A stretch of DNA of 30,000 nucleotides from an uncultured Bdellovibrio sp. (GTDB taxonomy: Bacteria > Bdellovibrionota > Bdellovibrionia > Bdellovibrionales > Bdellovibrionaceae). Under the pieces are notes generated by a model. That model was not told where the DNA came from. It ran no database searches and saw nothing but the letters and a program-made list of their open reading frames with translations. Below are positions 1-7,400 of this stretch, in pieces; position 1 is the stretch's first letter, and the number at the start of each line of letters is the position of its first letter. The stretch spans positions 1-30,000 of the forward strand of contig CALMPX010000461.1 of assembly GCA_937871355.1 (NCBI GenBank), in the 5' to 3' direction. The translations under genes were made by a program, and so were the position numbers.

Positions 1-449
1 TCTTTAGCTTCTTCAACGGAATTAATTCCACCATCCCTGCCAGGTACCGTGGGAACGTTGGCCTTTTTCATGAGTGCTTTGGCGGAGAGTTTGTCTCCCA
101 TTAACTGCATATTTAAAATCGTAGGACCAATAAAAGTAATTCCATTATTTTGACAGGCCTCAACGAATAAAGAATTTTCAGAGAGGAAACCGTAACCGGG
201 ATGAATCGCATCCACACCTGCTTTAACGGCCACTTCGATAATTTTTTTATAATTGAGATAACTCTCTTTAGAAGGAGAAGGTCCGATATGATAAGCTTCA
301 TCAGCCAAAAAGACATGAAGGCTATCACGGTCAGCATCACTAAACACGGCGACGGATTGAATTCCTAATTCACGACAAGCACGCGTGATGCGAATAGCGA
401 TCTCTCCGCGGTTAGCAATAAGTATTTTTTTAAATGGTGCGGGAATCAT
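1..449 (-). CDS. Biotin carboxylase subunit of an acyl-CoA carboxylase, N-terminal part (runs off the left edge)
   Basis: ATP-dependent carboxylation of biotin on a carrier domain is the first half-reaction of acetyl-/propionyl-CoA-type carboxylases. Translating the minus strand from the ATG at 449-447 gives about 149 residues with no stop before the window edge. They begin MIPAPFKKILIANRGEIAIR, the hallmark start of the biotin carboxylase N-terminal domain. HPGYGFLSEN and FIGPT follow at the expected places, then MGDKLSAK. The ATG overlaps the TGA of the upstream carboxyltransferase gene (ATGA, 4 bp), so the two are probably translationally coupled. Only the pre-ATP-grasp domain and the beginning of the ATP-grasp are visible. 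Whether the protein continues into a biotin-carrier domain (PccA/MccA type) or is a stand-alone AccC cannot be seen here. The carboxyltransferase partner makes a propionyl-CoA-type enzyme the likelier choice. Confidence 0.93.
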   Translation of the reverse strand, partial: MIPAPFKKILIANRGEIAIRITRACRELGIQSVAVFSDADRDSLHVFLADEAYHIGPSPSKESYLNYKKIIEVAVKAGVDAIHPGYGFLSENSLFVEACQNNGITFIGPTILNMQLMGDKLSAKALMKKANVPTVPGRDGGINSVEEAK

Positions 450-2002
450 AGAGGAATATTTCCATGTTTTTTAGGAGGGTTCACATCGCGTTTGTTTCTG
501 AGCATTTCGAGTGAATCAATAATGCGTTTACGAGTTAAAGCGGGTTCGATCACTTCGTCGGTGTAACCGAGTTCAGCAGAAACGTAAGGATTGCTAAACA
601 TAGTTTCGTACTCCGCCGTTAATTTTGCTTTTTCAGCCGCAGGGTCTTTCGCCTTAGAAATCGCTTCACGGTGAATAATGTTGACGGCACCTTCCGCTCC
701 CATAACGGCGATTTCAGCCGAAGGGAAAGCTAAGTTGACGTCAGAACGTAAAAGTTTAGAACCCATAACGATGTAAGCCCCGCCGTACGCTTTACGAGTA
801 ATTAAAGTGACTTTAGGAACTGTAGCTTCGGCGTAAGCATAAAGAAGTTTTGCTCCGTGTGTGATAATTCCATTCCACTCTTGATCTTTGCCTGGAAGAA
901 ATCCGGGAACGTCGACAAAAGAGATTATAGGAATATTGAACGCATCACAGAAACGAATGAAGCGCGCGGCTTTTCTAGAAGCATCGATATTTAAACAACC
1001 CGCCAAGACTTGAGGCTGATTAGCGACGATTCCAACAGGGCGACCATTCATGCGCGCATAGCCGACAATAATATTGCCCGCGAAGTGTTTGTGAATTTCT
1101 AAAAAATAGCCTTCGTCGACAACTTCAGTGATGACCTGAAGCATGTCGTAAGGTTTTTTTGGATTGTCAGGAATAATATTATTTAAATTTTCAACGATGC
1201 GATCTGGGCGATCATTTGTCGAAAGTGTCGCGGTATCATCTAAATTATTTGAAGGAAGAAAGTTCATCAATTCTCGAATGAGCAACAAACAATGTTTATC
1301 ATCTTTCGCGGCAAAATGAGCGACTCCAGATTTTTGCGTATGCGTAGAGGCTCCGCCTAAAGCTTCTTTTGTCACGTCTTCATGAGTAACGGCTTTGATA
1401 ACATCGGGACCTGTTACAAACATATAGCTGGTATTTTCCACCATGAAAACAAAATCTGTAATTGAAGGAGAATAAACAGCGCCGCCGGCACAAGGACCCA
1501 TGATCGCTGTGATTTGAGGAATTACGCCCGAAGATAATACATTGCGGGTGAAAATATCTGCGTAACCACCAAGGGATTCGATTCCTTCTTGAATGCGCGC
1601 GCCACCAGAATCATTGATTGAAATAAAGGGAGCTCCATTTTTAAGAGCCAAATCCATAACCTTACAAATTTTATTAGCCTGAGTGCGTGACATGGATCCG
1701 CCAGTCACAGTGAAGTCTTGCGATGAAAGATAAACTAATTTTCCATTGATGCGGCCATAACCAGTAATTATGCCATCACCAGGAATTTTATTTTTTTCCA
1801 TTCCGAAGTTGGTACAACGATGAGTAACAAAACGATCTGTTTCAACGAAGCTACCCGGATCTAATAAAACATCCACGCGTTCTCGCGCTGAAAGTCGTCC
1901 ACCTTGTTTATGTTTTGCAATTTTTTCTGGACCGCCACCAGCTAATGCTTGGTCGTTCTTTTTTTCCAGCTCTTCGATCTTTAATTTCATCATTTCAGTC
2001 AT
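446..2002 (-). CDS. Acyl-CoA carboxylase carboxyltransferase (propionyl-CoA carboxylase beta type)
   Basis: This subunit transfers the carboxyl group from carboxybiotin to an acyl-CoA, probably propionyl-CoA giving methylmalonyl-CoA. The 518-residue protein has the two crotonase-like halves of the PccB/MmdA family. Family signatures are SGGARIQEGIESLGGYADIF and GPCAGGAVYSPSITDFVFM in the first half, and DVPGFLPG and KAYGGAYIVMGS in the second. The length is typical. I chose the ATG at 2002 because GGAG lies 7 nt upstream; a TTG two codons earlier (2008) sits almost on top of that site. It ends in an ATGA overlap with the biotin carboxylase gene, so the two subunits are made from one message. 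The substrate (propionyl- versus acetyl- or other acyl-CoA) is inferred from family resemblance. Confidence 0.93.
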   Translation of the reverse strand: MTEMMKLKIEELEKKNDQALAGGGPEKIAKHKQGGRLSARERVDVLLDPGSFVETDRFVTHRCTNFGMEKNKIPGDGIITGYGRINGKLVYLSSQDFTVTGGSMSRTQANKICKVMDLALKNGAPFISINDSGGARIQEGIESLGGYADIFTRNVLSSGVIPQITAIMGPCAGGAVYSPSITDFVFMVENTSYMFVTGPDVIKAVTHEDVTKEALGGASTHTQKSGVAHFAAKDDKHCLLLIRELMNFLPSNNLDDTATLSTNDRPDRIVENLNNIIPDNPKKPYDMLQVITEVVDEGYFLEIHKHFAGNIIVGYARMNGRPVGIVANQPQVLAGCLNIDASRKAARFIRFCDAFNIPIISFVDVPGFLPGKDQEWNGIITHGAKLLYAYAEATVPKVTLITRKAYGGAYIVMGSKLLRSDVNLAFPSAEIAVMGAEGAVNIIHREAISKAKDPAAEKAKLTAEYETMFSNPYVSAELGYTDEVIEPALTRKRIIDSLEMLRNKRDVNPPKKHGNIPL

Positions 2003-2050
2003 GGTCAATCTCCACTATTGCTAGAGGATAAACTCTACCATGAGGGGGGA

Positions 2051-3226
2051 TTATTTCAACACTATTTGCTTTAGTTTTAAGAGAGCATTTTGCACATTGA
2101 TACGACCACCAGTTGCTGTTTGTAAATATTGTCCTGGAACATCAACAGTCGTCATTAAAGCCTGTTTAACTTGCTGTGCGCTTGCGGTGGGAACAGCACT
2201 CATCAATAATGCAGCTGCTCCGGATACTACCGGTGCCGCCATACTTGTTCCGTCCATAGCGGTAATAGTATTTCCAGGAGTGGTCGAGTAAATAGCTTGT
2301 CCAGGAGCAGCAACTTGTACTGTTTTGTATCCACGATTTGAAAATGAGGTGAGTAAGTCATTAAAACCTGTAGCTGCAACATTTATTTGGTTAAGTGTCA
2401 TAAATGCAGCAGGATAAGTTGGAAAAGAATCTGAATCTGTAGATTCATTACCAGCTGCTGTAACAAGTAAAATACCATTCGCTGAAAGTTGATTCATTGT
2501 CGTTTGCAAATTGTCCACACAGGGAGCGCCACCCCAACTCAAATTAATAATGCGTGCACCTTGTTGCACCACGGCCTGCATCGCCATGATGGCATCACCA
2601 ATAGACCCACCACCATCGTTACCAATAAACTGTCCTGCAGCAATGCGCGCTTGTGGAGCGATTCCTGAAACAGCTCCCAGGCTTGGATCTGCGGCAATAA
2701 TTCCCGAGACGTGAGTTCCGTGACGATTCAAATTGGAATCATTCACTTGATTATTAAATTGTTTGAAATAGGCAATATTATTTTTTAATTGAACTTGTGC
2801 GGTGTCGACCATTCCATCCACAACACCGACGATAATATTTTGTCCCATGTAACCTTGATTCCAAACAGAACGAGCACTGACTTGATCGACTTGCCATTGC
2901 ATGTTGTCTTGTGTTTGAACATCAGAAGATGAATCGAGCTGACGTAATTGAATTTTAATGTCGCGATCAATATGTCTGATTCTATCTAAATTTTTAGAAA
3001 CGAAATTTTTTCTGAAAGACTCTTCAGATGAGGCGTGCTCGATCGAATAAGTTCCATCTTCCCAGCCGACAATGAATTTATTTTTAATAGCTTGATTAAT
3101 ACAAGCTTGAGCAGCCTGATTCGGAAAAACGGACTCATTTGTTTTTGTGCCGCCACAAGAAAACAAAAAAAGCGTAGCGATAGCGAGAATAATCGTCTTA
3201 GCGGGTATACAGAAAATCCGTTTCAT
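2051..3226 (-). CDS. Subtilisin-like serine protease (S8), predicted lipoprotein
   Basis: This is a secreted serine endopeptidase of the subtilase family, probably lipid-anchored to the envelope. The N-terminus is a lipoprotein signal: basic start, hydrophobic stretch 11-22, and lipobox LFSC with Cys24 as the acylation site. Residues 30-115 look like a short propeptide region. The catalytic domain shows Asp137 (VVDGMVD), His169 (HGTHVSG), the oxyanion Asn260 (AAGNE) and nucleophile Ser328 (GTSMAAP), so the triad is complete. At 391 residues it is compact, with no extra C-terminal domain. AGAAGG precedes the ATG by 4 nt. It ends 48 bp before the carboxyltransferase start and may be co-transcribed with it, though function does not link them. 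The target is unknown; in a predator it could act on prey or self envelope proteins, but that is conjecture. Confidence 0.92.
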   Translation of the reverse strand: MKRIFCIPAKTIILAIATLFLFSCGGTKTNESVFPNQAAQACINQAIKNKFIVGWEDGTYSIEHASSEESFRKNFVSKNLDRIRHIDRDIKIQLRQLDSSSDVQTQDNMQWQVDQVSARSVWNQGYMGQNIIVGVVDGMVDTAQVQLKNNIAYFKQFNNQVNDSNLNRHGTHVSGIIAADPSLGAVSGIAPQARIAAGQFIGNDGGGSIGDAIMAMQAVVQQGARIINLSWGGAPCVDNLQTTMNQLSANGILLVTAAGNESTDSDSFPTYPAAFMTLNQINVAATGFNDLLTSFSNRGYKTVQVAAPGQAIYSTTPGNTITAMDGTSMAAPVVSGAAALLMSAVPTASAQQVKQALMTTVDVPGQYLQTATGGRINVQNALLKLKQIVLK

Positions 3227-3437
3227 AAAACCTTCTCAAGAGCATCGTTGGGGTCAGACTTGTCTTGTGATATTTTATCGGATATTTATGAATTCGAATG
3301 AGTCTTGAAAAAGACGAGTCTGTAGGTCTAGTCGGTCATTTTTAATACAGATAGACGACAAGCGATTATAGACCAGAATGCTAAATCCGGCTTATAAATC
3401 TAGACCCAACATTAGGGTAAAAATGTTCTTTTGTGGG
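3227..3437. other. 211-bp intergenic region between punA and the S8 protease gene
   Basis: This is the longest gap in the window. No open frame or RNA gene is evident. It holds a perfect TATAAT on the minus strand (3370-3365), about 139 nt upstream of the protease start, but no good -35 hexamer at 16-18 nt spacing. A 5-bp hairpin, GTCTT-GAAA-AAGAC, lies near 3303-3316. Several AGAC/GTCT motifs are scattered through it without a regular period. A protease promoter presumably lies here, but I cannot place it. Confidence 0.4.
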
Positions 3438-4256
3438 TTAAATTTTTAAAATAAAATCTTTAAGGAAAGAGCAGAATTGTTGTTCAACTTGTTTTGCAAC
3501 AACAGTGACTTCTTCATGATTCAATTTATTATCTGTTATTCCAGCTGCGAGATTAGTAATACAGCTGATTGCGGCCACTCGAAGACCCATATGATTGGCG
3601 GCAATGACCTCTGGAACAGTCGACATGCCCACAGCTTTTCCACCTAAAGATTTGAACATTTTAATTTCAGAGGGGGTTTCATATGTTGGACCAGTTACAC
3701 CAACATAGACACCTTTGTGACAAAATGTTTTTTGTGCGCGGAAAACTTTTTCTGCTACAGAAATTAACTCGCGGTCGTAAGCCTGAGTCATGTCGGGAAA
3801 ACGAGGACCTAATTCTTTAATGTTTGGACCCATGAGTGGATTAGTTCCCATCATGTTGATGTGATCTTCGATCAGCATAAAGTCTCCGGCTTTCATGCCG
3901 TCGCCATAACCGCCGGCTGAATTGGTGACGATCAAAATTTCAATTCCCAGTGCCGCCATAGTGCGAGTGGGGAAGACCACCACTTCCATCGAGTGTCCCT
4001 CGTAATAATGAAGACGCCCTTGAAGGACGACGATATCAATATTATCAATCGAACCTAAAATCAAATTTCCCGAATGACCATCTACGGTTGGAGGAATAAA
4101 ATTTGGAATTTCGCCGAAGGGTATGTGCGTTTCGACTTTCATGTGCTGCACGAAATGCCCTAAACCAGAACCCAATATAATACCTATGCGTGGTTTAATT
4201 TTTGTTTTGTTTTTAATGAAAGAAACAGTTTCCGTTATTTTGTTAATTATATTCAT
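3438..4256 (-). CDS. punA: Purine-nucleoside phosphorylase
   Basis: Phosphorolysis of purine (deoxy)ribonucleosides to free base plus (deoxy)ribose-1-phosphate, in the cytoplasm. The 272-residue length and motifs fit the trimeric class I PNP family. Phosphate-site motifs are GSGLG (29-33), GHSG around His61 and GRLHYYEG (80-87). The purine-binding region has Glu193 in PTYETPSE and Asn235 in CITNLAAG, equivalent to Glu201 and Asn243 of the human enzyme. GMSTVPEV (210-217) is also characteristic. Its ATG overlaps the TGA of deoA (ATGA), making it the last gene of a deoC-deoA-punA operon. With its neighbours it would salvage bases and sugars from DNA breakdown products. Confidence 0.95.
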   Translation of the reverse strand: MNIINKITETVSFIKNKTKIKPRIGIILGSGLGHFVQHMKVETHIPFGEIPNFIPPTVDGHSGNLILGSIDNIDIVVLQGRLHYYEGHSMEVVVFPTRTMAALGIEILIVTNSAGGYGDGMKAGDFMLIEDHINMMGTNPLMGPNIKELGPRFPDMTQAYDRELISVAEKVFRAQKTFCHKGVYVGVTGPTYETPSEIKMFKSLGGKAVGMSTVPEVIAANHMGLRVAAISCITNLAAGITDNKLNHEEVTVVAKQVEQQFCSFLKDFILKI

Positions 4257-5548
4257 GTCAAAACTTTCTTGATGAGTTGGTGATCATCGACTTGTTGATC
4301 GGTAATTCTAAAAGTAGGCACAAGATGCTCTTCAGCTTCCTGGAATAATTCTGGTTCGTCTCCGTGGATAGTATAGATCACATCACCCTTTGCCACAGGT
4401 GAATTAATTTTTTTATGGAATTCAATTCCAGAAGTAGGATGAATCACATCCGTTGTTTGCCGGCGTCCCGCACGAAGCAAAATTCCGGCCACTCCAATTT
4501 GCTCGACGTTAAAATGAGTTAAGTATCCGCTGCGCTCAGCCCTCATCTCTAATTTTTGAGAAGAAATTTTTAAATCATTAAGATGACCAGATTGAATTTC
4601 ACACATTTCTGTAAATATTTTTAAAGCCCGTCCTGAAACCAAACAATCTTCGGCCAACTTGTAAGCGTCTTCAACAGAATTTGTTTTTCCTGATAAATGA
4701 ATCATCTGGGCCGAAAGCTGCAATGATAATTCGCGAGTTTCATCGTAGAGAGAATTTCTCACATTTTTCATAATTTCGACGCACTCGAGGACTTCCCAAG
4801 CGTTACCTGAAAATCGGCCTAATGGTTGATCCATAGATGAAATAACCGAAACAACTTTTTTCCCGTAGCCGTGACCAATGGCCATTAATTTTAAAGCCAA
4901 CTCTTCGGCATTTTCGGAAGTCTTCATAAATGCGCCAGATCCAAATTTAACATCAAGAACTAAGCCATCAATGCCTTCGGCAATTTTCTTTGACATAATA
5001 CTCGCACAGATGAGCGGTAAGCTTTCAATCGTGGCCGTGACATCGCGTAGGGCATAGATTTTTTTATCGGCAGGACAAATATCTTTCGTTTGGCCGATAA
5101 AACAAGTTCCGATTTTTTGAGTTATTTCAACAAACTTTTCCAAAGTTTGTTGCGTATTGAATCCGGGAATAGATTCTAATTTATCAAGTGTTCCACCGGT
5201 GTGACCTAGTCCGCGTCCTGAAATCATGGGCACAAACAATCCACAGCCGGCGACGACAGGCCCCAGGATTAAACTGGTTTTATCTCCGACCCCACCAGTG
5301 GAATGTTTATCCACTTTAAAACCAGGAAGACCTGAAGTGTTTACAGTGATTCCTGAATGAAGCATAGCTTTGGTTAAAGCTAATGTTTCCGTATTGTCCA
5401 TATTTTTAAAATAGATCGCCATCAATAAGGCTGACATTTGATAATCAGGAATGGCGCCTTTCGTGTATTCGGCAATCATAAACTGAATTTCCTGTTCAGT
5501 CAGAGCATGACCGTTTCTTTTTTTCTTAATAATTTCTGCAGCCAACAT
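4253..5548 (-). CDS. deoA: Thymidine / pyrimidine-nucleoside phosphorylase
   Basis: Reversible phosphorolysis of thymidine and deoxyuridine (possibly uridine) to base and (deoxy)ribose-1-phosphate. The 431-residue protein carries the family signature at about 78-125: KHSTGGVGDK for phosphate binding, then SGRGLGHTGGTLDKLE. The usual architecture is present: a small helical domain, a glycine-rich alpha/beta domain, and a C-terminal domain containing AGRRQTTDVIHP. Length suits both DeoA and the broader-specificity Pdp group, so pyrimidine specificity is uncertain. The start codon shares one base with the deoC stop (TGATG), and the stop overlaps punA (ATGA). All three genes are therefore likely translated together. 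Confidence 0.93.
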   Translation of the reverse strand: MLAAEIIKKKRNGHALTEQEIQFMIAEYTKGAIPDYQMSALLMAIYFKNMDNTETLALTKAMLHSGITVNTSGLPGFKVDKHSTGGVGDKTSLILGPVVAGCGLFVPMISGRGLGHTGGTLDKLESIPGFNTQQTLEKFVEITQKIGTCFIGQTKDICPADKKIYALRDVTATIESLPLICASIMSKKIAEGIDGLVLDVKFGSGAFMKTSENAEELALKLMAIGHGYGKKVVSVISSMDQPLGRFSGNAWEVLECVEIMKNVRNSLYDETRELSLQLSAQMIHLSGKTNSVEDAYKLAEDCLVSGRALKIFTEMCEIQSGHLNDLKISSQKLEMRAERSGYLTHFNVEQIGVAGILLRAGRRQTTDVIHPTSGIEFHKKINSPVAKGDVIYTIHGDEPELFQEAEEHLVPTFRITDQQVDDHQLIKKVLT

Positions 5549-6213
5549 CAGTAACTACCGACCGTAACAGTTTTATTCGCGATCAGCGCCACTCCAGAGC
5601 TTGTTCCAAGGCGGTGAGCACCGGCCTGGATCAATTCGAGAGCGAATTCAGGAGTTTTAATTCCTCCACTGGCTTTAATTTCCATTTGCGTTCCAACCAC
5701 AGCCTTCATTAATTTTATATCGGCCACGGTAGCGCCGCCACCGCCGAAACCTGTGCAGGTTTTAACAAAATGGGCTTTGGCTTTTAAAGATAATTCACAA
5801 GCCATTTTTTTTTCATCATCGGTGAGCAAAGCAGTTTCTAAAATAACTTTGACTTTATTTCCTGCCGCCGCCTTAACCACTTCGGCAATATCATTTTGAA
5901 CATAATCGTATTTTTTTTCTTTTAATGCGCCAACATGAATAACCATGTCAATTTCTGTGGCTCCGTTTTTTACAGCCAAGGCCGTTTCAAAAGCTTTTGT
6001 GGCCGTGTCGCAAACACCTAAGGGAAAACCAACAACGCTGGCAATTTTAACCGGCGATGATTTTAATTCATGGAAACATAAGGCGACATATGATGAATTT
6101 ACACAAACCGCATAGAAATTATTTTCTTGAGCTTCTTTGCAGAGCTGAACAATTTGTTGTGATGTGACGTCAGATTTTAAAATAGTATGATCAATATATT
6201 TTGCTAAATTCAT
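5548..6213 (-). CDS. deoC: Deoxyribose-phosphate aldolase
   Basis: Cleaves 2-deoxyribose-5-phosphate to acetaldehyde and glyceraldehyde-3-phosphate, the exit from deoxynucleoside catabolism into central metabolism. The 221-residue TIM barrel has the Schiff-base Lys151 in VKTCTGFG and Lys180 in EIKASGGIK. Asp89 in TEIDMVI is equivalent to the Asp102 of the E. coli enzyme. GTSSG near the C-terminus forms the phosphate site. It is the first gene of the deoC-deoA-punA operon. Its start codon and its weak GAGAG ribosome site lie in the 3' arm of a perfect inverted repeat (see the separate entry), suggesting control at the level of initiation. No phosphopentomutase (deoB) is nearby. Confidence 0.95.
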   Translation of the reverse strand: MNLAKYIDHTILKSDVTSQQIVQLCKEAQENNFYAVCVNSSYVALCFHELKSSPVKIASVVGFPLGVCDTATKAFETALAVKNGATEIDMVIHVGALKEKKYDYVQNDIAEVVKAAAGNKVKVILETALLTDDEKKMACELSLKAKAHFVKTCTGFGGGGATVADIKLMKAVVGTQMEIKASGGIKTPEFALELIQAGAHRLGTSSGVALIANKTVTVGSY

Positions 6214-6240
6214 AATTACTCTCGTTGTATAGAGTAATTA
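6213..6240 (-). promoter_or_regulatory. Perfect 10-bp inverted repeat covering the deoC ribosome-binding site and start
   Basis: The plus strand reads TAATTACTCT (6213-6222), 8 nt, then AGAGTAATTA (6231-6240), an exact reverse complement. In the deoC mRNA the downstream arm contains the GAGAG Shine-Dalgarno-like bases and the A of the AUG. A hairpin here would hide the initiation site. As DNA, the same sequence would make a good dyad operator just upstream of the operon. Which it is cannot be told from sequence. Confidence 0.6.
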
Positions 6241-6253
6241 AACCAAGAGCAAG

Positions 6254-6272
6254 AGTGCGCTGTCAACGCACT
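6254..6272 (-). terminator. Short hairpin at the pilT stop codon, possible weak terminator
   Basis: A 6-bp perfect stem (AGTGCG / CGCACT, 7-nt loop) begins at the last base of the pilT stop codon. On the minus strand it is followed by a mixed pyrimidine-rich tail (CTTGCTCTTGGTTT), not a clean U-run. It could attenuate read-through from pilT into the deo operon, but it is weak as a terminator. Confidence 0.3.
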
Positions 6273-7324
6273 TAAGAAGCTTTTGACATACCGTCGTCTT
6301 TACCCAAGAACGTCTTGGCATCGCTGGCACTCACTAAGCCCTTACGAACGAGGTCCTCGAGATATTTTTCAAATAAAATCATACCTTGAGCAGCGCTTGT
6401 TTGCATAATAGAAGGAATTTGATGATTTTTGCCTTCACGAATTAAATTCGAGACAGCCTTGGTTCCCTTTAAAATTTCAAAAGCGGCCACGCGGCCCATT
6501 TTATCTGCCTTGGTGAAAAGGCTTTGCGCCACGATACCTCGTAATGATTCCGCTAGCATCGTTCTGATTTGGGGCTGTTGACCAGCAGGAAAAACGTCAA
6601 TAATACGATCCATGGTTTTAACGGCTGAATTTGTATGGAGTGTTCCGAAAACCAAATGCCCTGTTTCGGCTGCGGTGAGGGCTAACGAAATCGTTTCGTG
6701 GTCACGCAACTCACCCACTAAAATAATATCAGGATCTTCACGAAGAGCCGCTTTCAACGCATTAGCAAAAGTTTTTGTATGTGATCCCACTTCGCGTTGG
6801 TTGACCAATGATTTTAAATTGGGATGAACGAACTCGATGGGGTCTTCGACCGTCAAAATATGGCATTCACGAGTGGAGTTGATATGCTGAATCATGGCCG
6901 CTAACGTTGTTGATTTTCCTGAGCCTGTAGGACCGGTCACCAGAATGAGTCCACGATCAGCATCAACCAGATCAATAATAGATTGAGGTAAATTTAATTC
7001 TTGAGCTGTTTTAATTTTTTCCGGAATTGTTCTAAAGACAGCTCCTAAACCTTTACGTTGCATGAAGATGTTACAGCGAAAACGTCCGACTCCTTCGAGT
7101 ACGTAGGCGAAATCGAGTTCCCATTTTTCGACGAAAGTTTTTTTCTGTTTCTCGGTGAGAATTTCAAAGATCAAACCTTGCACATCTTGATTGGTTAAAT
7201 GGCGATAATTGATAGGTGACATCTCTCCGTGTACACGAAGATAAGGAGGAGCGCCGCTCGTCACGTGCAGATCCGAAGCTTTCTGCTCAACCATTAATCT
7301 AAATAAGTCATCTATAGTAGCCAT
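6272..7324 (-). CDS. pilT: Type IV pilus retraction ATPase PilT
   Basis: Hexameric ATPase that drives disassembly of type IV pili (twitching, retraction) at the inner membrane. The 350-residue length is typical. The N-terminal PAS-like region (1-100) is followed by the ATPase core. That core has Walker A GPTGSGKS (131-138), Asp box VEDPIEF, Walker B ILVGELRD and His box TAAETGHLVFGTLHTNSA. AVSNLIREGK matches the AIRNLIRE motif specific to retraction ATPases rather than PilB. It is divergent from RNase G with 76 bp between start codons and stands alone, with no other core pilus genes in the window. Type IV pili are known to matter for prey invasion in Bdellovibrio, if the organism is indeed of that group. 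Confidence 0.95.
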   Translation of the reverse strand: MATIDDLFRLMVEQKASDLHVTSGAPPYLRVHGEMSPINYRHLTNQDVQGLIFEILTEKQKKTFVEKWELDFAYVLEGVGRFRCNIFMQRKGLGAVFRTIPEKIKTAQELNLPQSIIDLVDADRGLILVTGPTGSGKSTTLAAMIQHINSTRECHILTVEDPIEFVHPNLKSLVNQREVGSHTKTFANALKAALREDPDIILVGELRDHETISLALTAAETGHLVFGTLHTNSAVKTMDRIIDVFPAGQQPQIRTMLAESLRGIVAQSLFTKADKMGRVAAFEILKGTKAVSNLIREGKNHQIPSIMQTSAAQGMILFEKYLEDLVRKGLVSASDAKTFLGKDDGMSKAS

Positions 7325-7400
7325 ATTACAACCTCACAATTTGATTATCCAAGACTTCTTCGGTACAAGTAGGGAATCTATTAACAGGAGTAAAGTCCAA

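Noticed and set aside
113..340. Minus-strand open frame of 75 codons
   Set aside because: Lies inside the biotin carboxylase gene in another frame; the protein in the correct frame is clearly AccC-like.
2040..2291. Plus-strand open frames antisense to the S8 protease and other genes
   Set aside because: They lack ribosome sites and recognisable protein features and mirror strong coding genes on the other strand.
3240..3430. Clustered AGAC/GTCT motifs as a repeat array
   Set aside because: Spacing is irregular and copies are only four bases; no consistent repeat unit.
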